Shown here in pieces: positions 33,876-41,491 of a stretch of DNA of 41,491 nucleotides. Numbering within the stretch: the first letter of the stretch is position 1; each line of letters begins with the position of its first letter. The DNA is from Sediminicola sp. GTDB lineage: Bacteria > Bacteroidota > Bacteroidia > Flavobacteriales > Flavobacteriaceae. The notes under the pieces were generated by a model. It was given only the letters and a program-made list of their open reading frames with translations, was not told the origin of the DNA and did not search any database. Location of the stretch: NCBI GenBank assembly GCA_024643325.1, contig JAHEND010000009.1, forward strand, positions 1 through 41,491, given 5' to 3'. Made by a program: the position numbers and the translations under genes.

Positions 33876-35729
33876 ATGTTCAAAAATCGATTTTATTTAA
33901 CCTTTTGCTTTTGTGTAAGTTTTGGAATAATATATGCACAAAAACAAACAGATGTACTCATTGTGGGTGCTGGAACAGGCGGAACAGCAGCAGCCATTCA
34001 AGCAGCACGAATGGGGGTAAAAGTTAACTTGCTATCAGAAAACCCATGGTTAGGGGGAATGCTTACTGCTGCTGGAGTCTCGGCTATTGATGGAAACCAT
34101 CAGCTACCATCTGGAATTTGGGGAGATTTTAGAGATGCTTTATACCGCCATTATGGAGGCCCAAAAGCAGTAGCGACAGGTTGGGTGAGCAATACTCATT
34201 TTGAACCCAGTGTAGGAGATAGCATACTCAAATCTATGGCGGAGTTTCCCCATTTGAAAATTTCATATAATACTTCTAATATTAAAGTGACTAAAAACCA
34301 AAACGGCTGGTATGTGCAATGGATAGAAAACGGACTGGAGAAGGAACTAAATACCACCATATTAGTAGATGCTACAGAAACAGGCTCGTTGTTGCCGCAG
34401 GTAGGTGCGTCATTTAGTGTTGGTATGGACGCAAGTTCAGAAACAGGAGAGGCAGAAGCACCAATTGAGGGGAACACTATAGTGCAAGACCTTACCTACA
34501 CATTGATTCTAAAGGATCTGGGTGGTGCAGCCACTTCAGAAGAATTAGTCACGAGGCACAGCAGTTATACCCCTGAACTTTTTGAATGTGCTTGTAGGTT
34601 ACCTGGCGCAGAGACCCCTGAGGGAATGGTAGACGCAAACCAAATGTTACAATACGCTAGATTGCCTAATAATAAATACCTCATAAACTGGCCCAATTGC
34701 GGTAATGACTTTTATTTAGATTGGCCCAATAGTTCTCATGAGCAACAAATCGATGCATTAAATTTGGCCAAACAGCACAGCTTAAATTTTGTGTATTACA
34801 TCCAAGAGGTATTGGATTTTAAACATTTGGCTATTCACAATGAGTTTGACACTGATGACTCATTTCCTTGGATCCCATATCACAGAGAATCAAGAAGGGT
34901 CCATGGAATGGTAAAACTCAGCGTGAATGAAATGAGGTCTCCTTTTGACTATTCTTTATACAGAACCGGAATAGCAGTTGGAGATTACCCTATAGACCAC
35001 CATCACGATAAGTATCCAACTGCCCCAGAGATAGATTTTATTGGCATTAAAATACCTAGCTATAATGTTCCATTAGGTAGTCTCATCCCAAAAGAGGTGT
35101 CTAATTTTATTGTTGCCGAGAAGAACATCAGTGTGACTAATATTGCCAATGGTGCTACTAGGCTTCAGCCAGTGGTTTTGGGAATTGGCCAGGCTGCAGG
35201 CGTATTAGCCGCATTGTCTGTTTCTCAGCAGAAGTCTCCAGATGAGATAGGAGTTCGAGCGGTGCAAAAAGCTTTATTAGATTACAAGGCCTACCTCATG
35301 CCATATGTAGATGTTAAACCATCGCATACATTTTTTAAAGCAATTCAAAAAATAGGGGCTACCGGAATATTGAAAGGTTTTGGTCTCTCTTACAAATGGG
35401 CCAACCAAACATGGTTTTATCCCCAACAATATATTTCCCAAATAGATTTAGTTAAAGGATTGCAGTCTTATTACCCCCACTTAAATGATTTTGAAGCCTC
35501 TGGGGCCCTGGTAGATTTAGATTTTATTGGATTTATCTTGAGACAAGCAGCTCCTTACAACTCATTAGAAATTGAGTCAAAATTTAAAAGGTTATTGAAG
35601 GAACAATCCCTAATGGAAGCACAAATACCTTTAAATAGGGGGACAATAGCTCAAATACTTTCTACTGTCTTAGATCCTTTTTCTAAAGAGATAAACCATG
35701 AAGGTGTGCTCATTAATTTGGCAGAATAA
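33876..35729 (+). CDS. Secreted FAD-dependent oxidoreductase
   Basis: This is an exported flavoprotein of 617 aa from the ATG at 33876, with signal peptide MFKNRFYLTFCFCVSFGIIY. The dinucleotide-binding motif VLIVGAGTGGTAAAIQAA follows, and PWLGGMLTAAGVSAIDG matches the FAD_oxidored (PF12831) family. The second conserved block is FIVAEKNISVTN, then GATRLQPVVLGIGQAAGVLA near 420-440. The C-terminal 150 residues form an additional helical region. Related proteins in polysaccharide loci are annotated as xanthan-lyase-like or sugar oxidoreductases without proof. It starts 49 bases after the epimerase and is the last gene of the operon; the M28 gene converges on it. Confidence 0.82.
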   Translation: MFKNRFYLTFCFCVSFGIIYAQKQTDVLIVGAGTGGTAAAIQAARMGVKVNLLSENPWLGGMLTAAGVSAIDGNHQLPSGIWGDFRDALYRHYGGPKAVATGWVSNTHFEPSVGDSILKSMAEFPHLKISYNTSNIKVTKNQNGWYVQWIENGLEKELNTTILVDATETGSLLPQVGASFSVGMDASSETGEAEAPIEGNTIVQDLTYTLILKDLGGAATSEELVTRHSSYTPELFECACRLPGAETPEGMVDANQMLQYARLPNNKYLINWPNCGNDFYLDWPNSSHEQQIDALNLAKQHSLNFVYYIQEVLDFKHLAIHNEFDTDDSFPWIPYHRESRRVHGMVKLSVNEMRSPFDYSLYRTGIAVGDYPIDHHHDKYPTAPEIDFIGIKIPSYNVPLGSLIPKEVSNFIVAEKNISVTNIANGATRLQPVVLGIGQAAGVLAALSVSQQKSPDEIGVRAVQKALLDYKAYLMPYVDVKPSHTFFKAIQKIGATGILKGFGLSYKWANQTWFYPQQYISQIDLVKGLQSYYPHLNDFEASGALVDLDFIGFILRQAAPYNSLEIESKFKRLLKEQSLMEAQIPLNRGTIAQILSTVLDPFSKEINHEGVLINLAE

Positions 35730-35805
35730 TTTTCTGAAATATATAAACCTCTATAGCTTTGAAAGATCATTAATTAAATGTTCAAGCCACTAAAATACTC
35801 CACAA

Positions 35806-37884
35806 TCAAAAGCTACTTAAATAGGAATTTAAGTCATTCATTTTAGCCGCTAAACGATCAATTGCTGCGGCATATCTTATGTCCCATGCACCTAAATTTT
35901 CACTTCGTTTTAAAGCCACTTCATATTCAATACCGGGAAGCATCCATGACGCATACCCACTAAATGGGTCAGTTGAGGCATAGAGTGACCTGTACCATGC
36001 TCCGTAATCCATTCCTTCATCTTCAATAAAACTTTTCTCAAGTGCAATGAGTTGTGCATTTATGGCTTTAATCTTTTTTACAGGAACATCGAATTCCTTT
36101 TGCATGCTAAGCGACAAGGACAATTCTTTAGAAGCTTTTTCAAGGCTTAACAAGGCTTTTTGTGAAAATAAAAAGCCAACAAAATCAGGCTCAATGGATT
36201 TTACTTTATTAGTGGCATTTGAAAAATGTGTTTTTAAGTCTATGGCATAACGGTTAATATCATAATCTATAATTGTTTTATTGGAAAGGCGTAAAGCCAT
36301 TAAACCAGCTAGATGTTCTATGGTTGGTCCCATTTTAAACTCAGGGTCCACAAAGGTGGAATAATAATGAAAACTATCATAATTAGAATGATAAGGTGTT
36401 GGCCCTCCAGCTCCAGCACTTAGAGAAGGAACACCTACATGCATATAAAATGCTATGTGGTCTGACCCACCTCCCAGATTACCTATATTGACTTGCGCGG
36501 CTTCCGTCTTTTTCCAAAATTCGTAAAGCGTTTGTTCATTATATGGATAATTAACTGACTTTGAAGCGTCTATTATAAGCTGTTTTAAAGTGGGCGAAGC
36601 CGATGCGCCAAAATTCTTGCCCGAAACACCACCATCAAAATTCATATAGGCAATAGCCTTGGCGCCAAGCATTTCACCCATTTGCTCTACCCATTCACTA
36701 GAACCAATGACACCATGCTCCTCTGCGTCCCAATGCGCAATCATGATTGATCGTTTTGGACGGTAACCTTTCGCAGTCAATCTCCCCAGACTTTCACTCA
36801 AACTTAACAACATAGCCGTACCACTATTTGGATCTGTAGCTCCAAAGCCCCAAGCATCGAAATGACAACCTAAAATAATCCATTCATCTGGAAATTCTGC
36901 CCCCTTCAAAGTCCCAACAATATTAGCCACAGGGGTATAATTGATGGGTTGGTCTACTTTAATGCGAACTTTTAAATCTGTCCCACCCTGAATGCGATAC
37001 GTAAAGGGAAGCCCCCCTTGCCATGCTGCTGGCACAGGATCTCCCTGCATCTGTTGCATAATTTTTTGGGCCTCACCATAAGAAATTGGCAATACTGGAA
37101 TGGTATGTAAGCCCACCCTACTGGGATCAAGACGTTTCACTTTTTTCTTACCCTTTAAAGGTAGCGCTGGTTCGTATGGAGTTAAAGGATCTCCAGTATA
37201 GTCTACAGTGAGTAGTGAGCCTCTTTGAATTGTAGATTCATTAAAATATGGGCCCTCAGGATAAGTGAGTCCGGTGGCATAGCCATTATCCTTAGGGTCT
37301 GTATATATGATTAAACCAGCAGCACCGTTTAGCTCTGAAAACTTAGCCTTATATCCCCTAAAATTTTTACCATATCTGGCCAAAACAATTTTTCCAGCTA
37401 CTGAAATTCCAAGCGTCTGGAGCTCCTGAAAATCTTCGCGTGTCCCGTAATTTACATAAACCACTTCTGCGGTAACATCTCCACTACCTGAAAATGAATT
37501 CCAACCCTTCCATAAATCTGTATCTGAAGAAAAGGGATCTTCTTTTAAAATATCTTCCTGCTGTGTTAATGTTTGTCGTTTAGGTGTGACTATCTCAATG
37601 AGCGATACTCCTGGCTTAGCGGGTATATAAACATCATAAGGATACTGTTCAACCTTAAATGTTGCTTTATCCATAATGTTGTAAATATAATCTTGAACCA
37701 TTTTATTGTTCTCACTGCCAGCCACATGAGGACGTTCAGTTAAACGCTGTAAATGCGATTTAAAACTCGAAGGATCAATGCTGCTTTTATAGGCATTTTC
37801 AATGTCTTGTTGTGTGCTATTTTGGGCAACAGCCGAACCAATAAATGCAATGGTTAAACCCGCTAGAAGTAATGTTTTTTTCAT
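35806..37884 (-). CDS. M28 metallopeptidase, glutamate carboxypeptidase II-like
   Basis: This is an exported zinc peptidase of 692 aa with signal peptide MKKTLLLAGLTIAFIGSAVA. The domain order is that of glutamate carboxypeptidase II: a protease-associated domain (about 110-320), the M28 catalytic domain, and a transferrin-receptor-like dimerisation domain after about 560. Metal ligands are visible in GCHFDAWGFG, ATDPNSGTAM, WDAEEHGVIGS, YMNFDGG and GGGSDHIAFY. The enzyme should trim C-terminal residues from small peptides in the periplasm. It follows the large esterase by 2 bases on the same strand, so the two form an operon. Confidence 0.92.
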   Translation of the reverse strand: MKKTLLLAGLTIAFIGSAVAQNSTQQDIENAYKSSIDPSSFKSHLQRLTERPHVAGSENNKMVQDYIYNIMDKATFKVEQYPYDVYIPAKPGVSLIEIVTPKRQTLTQQEDILKEDPFSSDTDLWKGWNSFSGSGDVTAEVVYVNYGTREDFQELQTLGISVAGKIVLARYGKNFRGYKAKFSELNGAAGLIIYTDPKDNGYATGLTYPEGPYFNESTIQRGSLLTVDYTGDPLTPYEPALPLKGKKKVKRLDPSRVGLHTIPVLPISYGEAQKIMQQMQGDPVPAAWQGGLPFTYRIQGGTDLKVRIKVDQPINYTPVANIVGTLKGAEFPDEWIILGCHFDAWGFGATDPNSGTAMLLSLSESLGRLTAKGYRPKRSIMIAHWDAEEHGVIGSSEWVEQMGEMLGAKAIAYMNFDGGVSGKNFGASASPTLKQLIIDASKSVNYPYNEQTLYEFWKKTEAAQVNIGNLGGGSDHIAFYMHVGVPSLSAGAGGPTPYHSNYDSFHYYSTFVDPEFKMGPTIEHLAGLMALRLSNKTIIDYDINRYAIDLKTHFSNATNKVKSIEPDFVGFLFSQKALLSLEKASKELSLSLSMQKEFDVPVKKIKAINAQLIALEKSFIEDEGMDYGAWYRSLYASTDPFSGYASWMLPGIEYEVALKRSENLGAWDIRYAAAIDRLAAKMNDLNSYLSSF

Positions 37885-37886
37885 AA

Positions 37887-39617
37887 TTATTTAAAATTCC
37901 AATTTTTTAATCTGTTATTTACAGGTGCTGTTTGCTTGAGTCGCTCAGTAATCATTGGAAGGTACATGCTGTTATAACGCAATCTGGATATGTAGTTTGG
38001 ATTTTCTTGATCTCCATTCCAACAATGCTCTGCACCATCTCCATAATCTACCAAACCATTGTAATAGGGGTTTTTTGTGCTTTCAAGAAAGTCTTCAGTC
38101 AGTTTTACTGCGTTATTGAGGTAGTAATTATCCATATCTCCACAGTATAAAAATATTTTACCCTCCAAGTCGGGACCAATTTTTCCCCAATCGCGGTCCA
38201 TAATATAGCGCAAATCATAGTTTTCTTTCCAATACTGAGCCACCTCTTTATCTATCTCTCCGCTCAGTTTATCCCAGATGGGTTTGGGATAGCCATTTTC
38301 ACCTACTGGGGAGAAAACCGCCTGCCAAATATCCCATTGGTCTCCAGAGCGGCTGTTGGTTCCAAGGGCCAACTCTCTGTAGTTCATATCTCTCAGACTA
38401 GATTTAATTAGGCCATTCCCATCTCGCATGCCAGGTCTCAAGGTCTTTCTAAATGAACCATCTGAGTAATAGGCATTCTCATCTTCATATATATTTACTG
38501 CAGTATAGGCTCTAAAATCTATAGGATCTGGACATGCAGCAAAGGCGCCATTGTACTCCTTAGGATAAAAAACTTGAACCGCCAAGGCCTCCCAACCACC
38601 TGTAGACCCACCATAAACAAAGCGGCCCCAACCTTCTCCAACGCCATTGTATAATTTCTCAATATGAGGAATGAGCTCATAGGTTATTGCGTCTCCGTAG
38701 GGGCCTAAATTGGCAGAATTTACAGCATATGAGTCATCATAATAAGGGTTTTGATGCTGTATTTCAATGGCTATAAAACGGGGGAAATCTTCAGAAACCC
38801 AGTCTTTGTAAAAGTCATATGACTCCTTTTGCTGAATGTATTCATAGCCAGTAATTCCAAAACGACTGTTCAATACACCGTCATCTTTGTCTGCCGTTGG
38901 GGCTGTTGTGCGAAAACCACCAAAGGTATCTGGGAAATGGCCATGAAAAACCATGAGCGGGTATTGTGTTGAACTAGCAGGGTCAAAATCATGGGGCACC
39001 AATACATTGGCTTGTAAATACATGGGTCTGCCCCAAAACGCTGTGAGTAATTCGCTCTGTATCTTAATGTGTTTAATATATTTAGAGTCTGCAACAGCTG
39101 CTATTGAAGGTATCTCTTCAGTGATATTTAGCGTAATGGGCCCTGAGTTTTTATTAAAATTTAATTGAACAGGAAGGCTGTAGATGTTCTTTGGGCTTAT
39201 ATTCCAATGTTGTCCCTCCCCTTGATCCATGGGAAGTTTAACGCTATGCCCAGAAGATAAATTAAAGGTGTCATACTTGTGGAGTAATGCTTGAAAACTG
39301 TAGGTGCCTTTGGGAATGTCTGCAACGGTTCCAACTGGATAAGCAAAGGTAGAGGGATCAATTGAAATTTTCTCACCAGGCATCCAGTCCTCTACATCTA
39401 TACCAAAAACAATTCCAGTTTGATCAGAATCGTTGATTTGAAAACGAGGTTCTTTATTTAAATCAGTTCCAATCAAGATCAATAGCCTTCCATCAAAACC
39501 TTCACTGCCTAGGGCTTCATCATAGGTAATGGTGAAAACCTGAGATTTGTTATTGCAACCTATTAAAGACAGTGCGGCAAACAATATAAGAAAGTAATTT
39601 TGTGCATTTTTTTTCAT
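37887..39617 (-). CDS. Large esterase lipoprotein
   Basis: This is a lipoprotein of 576 aa with lipobox LIGC at Cys 21. The N-terminal half (about 25-180) is beta-rich and lacks motifs I recognise; it may be a binding or packing module. The C-terminal half is an alpha/beta-hydrolase of the putative-esterase type: YPLMVFHGHFPDT, the nucleophile elbow FVYGGSTGGWEALA near residue 325, and a distal GAEHCWNGD histidine. Enterochelin-esterase-like and glycan de-esterifying enzymes share this fold. It heads a two-gene operon with the M28 peptidase 2 bases downstream. Substrate unknown. Confidence 0.8.
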   Translation of the reverse strand: MKKNAQNYFLILFAALSLIGCNNKSQVFTITYDEALGSEGFDGRLLILIGTDLNKEPRFQINDSDQTGIVFGIDVEDWMPGEKISIDPSTFAYPVGTVADIPKGTYSFQALLHKYDTFNLSSGHSVKLPMDQGEGQHWNISPKNIYSLPVQLNFNKNSGPITLNITEEIPSIAAVADSKYIKHIKIQSELLTAFWGRPMYLQANVLVPHDFDPASSTQYPLMVFHGHFPDTFGGFRTTAPTADKDDGVLNSRFGITGYEYIQQKESYDFYKDWVSEDFPRFIAIEIQHQNPYYDDSYAVNSANLGPYGDAITYELIPHIEKLYNGVGEGWGRFVYGGSTGGWEALAVQVFYPKEYNGAFAACPDPIDFRAYTAVNIYEDENAYYSDGSFRKTLRPGMRDGNGLIKSSLRDMNYRELALGTNSRSGDQWDIWQAVFSPVGENGYPKPIWDKLSGEIDKEVAQYWKENYDLRYIMDRDWGKIGPDLEGKIFLYCGDMDNYYLNNAVKLTEDFLESTKNPYYNGLVDYGDGAEHCWNGDQENPNYISRLRYNSMYLPMITERLKQTAPVNNRLKNWNFK

Positions 39618-39928
39618 AATTATATAAATCTCAGCAAATCAGTTGTTTCCACTAAAATAGTAAATAATTAACTTAAAACGTTCTCAAAAAGATCGTAGAC
39701 TTTGTGGGCACTTATAATAATTTATTTACTTTAATACTGAGGCTTTAGGTTATATATAGATTTCAAAACCAACCTCAAAAAAGAAAACGGTTTCTAAAAA
39801 ACCCACCCCTCACTTTAAATCTAGTGATACAATGAAACTTTTTGGGGTTATAAAATTTGTGCCTTGAAACGGGTTTATTTTTGCATTTGATGCCAATATG
39901 ATGCCAGAAAAAGGTTATCTAAACAAAA

Positions 39929-39960
39929 AACCCTTGAAAATCAAATGATTAACAAGGGTT
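39929..39960. terminator. Hairpin terminator beside the tRNA-Leu remnant
   Basis: AACCCTTG and CAAGGGTT are perfect 8-base inverted arms, with AATCA/TGATT pairing again inside the loop and an A-run to the left. On the minus strand it lies 5 bases beyond the 3' end of the truncated tRNA, where the terminator of the original tRNA gene would be expected. Confidence 0.65.
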
Positions 39961-39964
39961 GTTG

Positions 39965-39986
39965 TACTCGAGGTGGGACTTGAATC
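39965..39986 (-). other. tRNA 3'-end remnant (tRNA-Leu-like), probable attachment site
   Basis: On the minus strand the sequence reads GATTCAAGTCCCACCTCGAG followed by TA. This is the second half of a T-arm, the acceptor strand CTCGAGT and a discriminator A, followed by CA as in the intact tRNA-Leu at 108-189. Nothing upstream of it resembles the rest of a tRNA. Such a 20-odd base copy of a tRNA 3' end is the usual scar left by an element that integrated into that tRNA. Confidence 0.6.
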
Positions 39987-40000
39987 TTTTTTTAATTAAT

Positions 40001-40021
40001 ATTTGTATGGTATGTACAAAT
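40001..40021. repeat. Short inverted repeat
   Basis: ATTTGTA and TACAAAT are perfect 7-base arms around a 7-base spacer, located 15 bases inside the tRNA-Leu-like remnant. It could be a core site for a recombinase or an operator; the sequence alone does not decide. Confidence 0.4.
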
Positions 40022-40127
40022 ACAAGCTATGGTAATGAATATTGGACTTGAGCACCTAAAATTTATTTTATAAAATAAAGTTTATTTTTAAATACAAACG
40101 CTAAAACCGTCCCCGGTAAAAATGAAG

Positions 40128-40157
40128 AAGCCCGTCAATCTTGTGATTGACGGGCTT
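40128..40157. terminator. Strong terminator beyond the tRNA-Asp fragment
   Basis: AAGCCCGTCAATC and GATTGACGGGCTT form a perfect 13-bp stem with a TTGT loop. It begins 6 bases beyond the 3' end of the tRNA-Asp fragment on the minus strand, so it is the original terminator of that tRNA gene, kept on the chromosomal side of the junction. Confidence 0.8.
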
Positions 40158-40162
40158 GCTTG

Positions 40163-40224
40163 CGGTCTGGACGAGACTCGAACTCGCGACCCCCTGCGTG
40201 ACAGGCAGGTATTCTAACCAACTA
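40163..40224 (-). tRNA. tRNA-Asp (GUC), 5'-truncated fragment
   Basis: On the minus strand, from the D-loop (AGTTGGTTAGAATA) onward this is a tRNA-Asp. The anticodon stem CCTGC/GCAGG encloses CTGTCAC (anticodon GUC), the T-arm is GCGAGTTCGAGTCTCGT, and the acceptor strand is CCAGACC with G73. The required 5' acceptor strand GGTCTGG is missing: the bases upstream read GAAACAG and cannot pair. The gene is therefore broken in the D-arm and should not give a tRNA. The integrase gene starts 60 bases away on the broken side, so this is the remnant attachment site; the rebuilt tRNA should lie at the far end of the element. Confidence 0.8.
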
Positions 40225-40284
40225 ATTCACTGTTTCACAGCTCATTATACAGTCAAATAAATTTAACTGTCTGAACACTGTCAA

Positions 40285-41349
40285 ATGAAAACAATTAGTT
40301 ACCCAAAAATTGGTAAAACAAAAGAGCAAAAAGTATTTGTATCATTCTATATAAATAATAAACGCTATCGCCTTTTTAATGGAAATAGAATTGAACAACA
40401 AATAGAGCCAAACTCATTCCCAATTGAGCAAAGGGAAGCCCAAGCAAAACTTTTAGCAGCTGAAATATATAAGCACTTATGCTCAGGAAAAGTTTTTAAA
40501 GAATATAGAAAGGAAAAAGTTTTAACAGGCAATAACAGTGAATTAACTCTATTAAAGCAAGCTTTAAAAGTAAAACTTTACTCAGATTTTACAACCAAGT
40601 ATAAAGAGGAGCTAAAACTTGCGTACTCTTTATTAGTTTCAAACATAAGTAATGATAGTATTCAAAGAGAAGATATAGATAATACAATGAACCATTATAA
40701 AAATAGAAGTTCATATAATACTTTACGAAAGAATTTAAACTCACTTTTCAACCAAGCATTAGAACTTGGATTAAAAGATAATCCGATGAGGCATATTAAA
40801 AGGCTAAGGACTAAAGCAAACCTCAACAAACCGTTTGATGATGTGCGATTAATATTAGACGAAATAAGAGACTTTAATTTCAATCTATACTTGTGCTGTA
40901 TTCTTACTTATGGATGTCTGCTAAGACCTCATAGAGAGGTGAGAGAACTCACTTGGGGTGACTTCTCACAAGACTTGACCATTATAAAGTTAGCGGGAAG
41001 TAGAAACAAATCAGGTAGAAATAGGATAGTTCCAGTACCCCAATATGTTCAAGAGGTACTTGCAAAGGGTAAACCTAATAATAATATATTCTCTGGAACA
41101 ACTAAACCACTTAACCCAGGCTATTTTAAGACCCTTTGGGGGCGTTTTAAGAAGGTTTCCAAGCTACTTGAACAAGACCAGACACTTTACTCATTTAGAC
41201 ACTCAGGGGCTATTAATATCTATAAGAGAACTGGTTCACTATCTAAGCTACAAAAAGCTATGGGACACTCTAATATGATGGTGTCAATGACTTACTTAAG
41301 AGGCTTGGAGATTAGTGAGTTAGAGGAGAGTGATATGCCTAAAATATAA
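40285..41349 (+). CDS. Tyrosine recombinase / integrase
   Basis: This is a site-specific recombinase of 354 aa. An N-terminal arm-binding and core-binding region (about 1-175) precedes the catalytic domain. Catalytic residues are readable: R214 in CLLRPHREV, K242 in SRNKSGRNR, R305 in YSFRHSG, H328 in AMGHSN and the nucleophile Y337 in SMTYLRG. The first position of the usual HxxR is Tyr 302, a substitution that occurs in the family. It sits next to a truncated tRNA-Asp and reads away from it, the standard position for the integrase of an island or phage. The element must extend beyond the right end of the window. ACTGT pentamers before the ATG may be arm sites. Confidence 0.92.
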   Translation: MKTISYPKIGKTKEQKVFVSFYINNKRYRLFNGNRIEQQIEPNSFPIEQREAQAKLLAAEIYKHLCSGKVFKEYRKEKVLTGNNSELTLLKQALKVKLYSDFTTKYKEELKLAYSLLVSNISNDSIQREDIDNTMNHYKNRSSYNTLRKNLNSLFNQALELGLKDNPMRHIKRLRTKANLNKPFDDVRLILDEIRDFNFNLYLCCILTYGCLLRPHREVRELTWGDFSQDLTIIKLAGSRNKSGRNRIVPVPQYVQEVLAKGKPNNNIFSGTTKPLNPGYFKTLWGRFKKVSKLLEQDQTLYSFRHSGAINIYKRTGSLSKLQKAMGHSNMMVSMTYLRGLEISELEESDMPKI

Positions 41350-41351
41350 AA

Positions 41352-41369
41352 AGCCCCCAGAAGGAGGCT
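41352..41369. terminator. Weak hairpin after the integrase
   Basis: AGCCCCC and GGAGGCT pair over 7 positions with one mismatch, 3 bases after the integrase stop. No U-tract follows on the plus strand; on the minus strand an A/T-rich run follows. It separates the integrase from a convergent partial gene. Confidence 0.4.
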
Positions 41370-41414
41370 CATATATAGTGATTTTGATTAGACTAAGGTT
41401 TGCAGTTAGTTAAA

Positions 41415-41491
41415 TTAGCTTTTGACCGTTGCATAGGATAATCCTGTTTTTTGTGCTATTATCTTTTTTGTTATAGATTTTAGAGCTAAAT
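41415..41491 (-). CDS. C-terminal end of a minus-strand gene (partial, HTH-like)
   Basis: On the minus strand the window end is open for 24 codons up to a TAA, reading KSITKKIIAQKTGLSYATVK and a final S. The spacing of IIAQKTGLSYATVK resembles the turn and recognition helix of a helix-turn-helix protein. The gene runs in from the right and converges with the integrase, so a small regulator of the integrated element is plausible. Too little is visible for a firm call. Confidence 0.35.
   Translation of the reverse strand, partial: LALKSITKKIIAQKTGLSYATVKS

Larger units (their letters stand above)
39618..40284. other. 667-base gene-free region with two broken tRNA ends
   Basis: This region separates the esterase gene from the integrase. 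The first 310 bases (39618-39928) are AT-rich leader sequence in which I see only a short direct repeat GATGCCA. Then come a hairpin terminator (39929-39960), a leucine-type tRNA 3' end (39965-39986), an inverted repeat (40001-40021), a strong terminator (40128-40157), a tRNA-Asp fragment (40163-40224) and several ACTGT pentamers before the integrase start. It is best read as an integration hotspot border. Confidence 0.6.

Noticed and set aside
40163-40240. Intact tRNA-Asp
   Set aside because: The anticodon, T-arm and 3' acceptor strand are perfect, but the bases where the 5' acceptor strand must lie do not pair with CCAGACC, so it is called a fragment.

Overview
The window looks like chromosomal DNA of a low-GC member of the Bacteroidota, most likely a marine-type flavobacterium. 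The signs are TonB-dependent uptake, a LytTR response regulator, many lipoproteins and secreted enzymes with Bacteroidota domains (DUF4838, DUF4434, DUF885, GH109), few strong Shine-Dalgarno sequences, and Bacteroidota-type -7 boxes (TAnnTTTG).

Left part (1-9011). A tRNA-Leu(UAG) and an M20 dipeptidase are followed by a small putative ORF and a LytTR response regulator. Directly upstream of the regulator lies a decayed receiver-domain fragment. A minus-strand housekeeping run follows: TonB-C-like protein, ruvC, hemW and a cyclase. A DUF456 membrane protein and a TonB-dependent receptor converge on a zone of three hairpins.

Middle part (9104-17294). A GH109-type glycosidase is divergent from a tightly overlapping operon: sugar nucleotidyltransferase, N-acetylhexosamine 1-kinase-like enzyme and an LpxR-like lipid A deacylase. 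This reads as a route from released HexNAc to HexNAc-1-P and then a UDP-sugar. Next come a stand-alone TonB-plug-like secreted protein, a GH29 fucosidase paired with a lipocalin/Kazal lipoprotein, and a DUF2130 protein.

Accessory glycan block (17295-39617). It opens with an attC-like palindromic element and a dispersed repeat. The genes are a sugar isomerase-like TIM-barrel protein, a DUF3089 hydrolase, a DUF885 peptidase, an esterase, an amidohydrolase, a DUF4838 lipoprotein and a PA14-containing GH3. A second full copy of the repeat follows, then a plus-strand operon of Na+/solute symporter, DUF4434, AGE epimerase and FAD oxidoreductase. A GCPII-like M28 peptidase and a large esterase close the block. 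No SusC/SusD pair is present, so uptake probably runs through the symporter after periplasmic trimming. The substrate is not determined by the sequence.

Right edge (39929-41491). Two broken tRNA 3' ends (Leu-like, then Asp) sit side by side next to a tyrosine recombinase, marking the left border of one or two integrated elements that run off the window.

All assignments come from reading motifs and gene order; no database search was possible.
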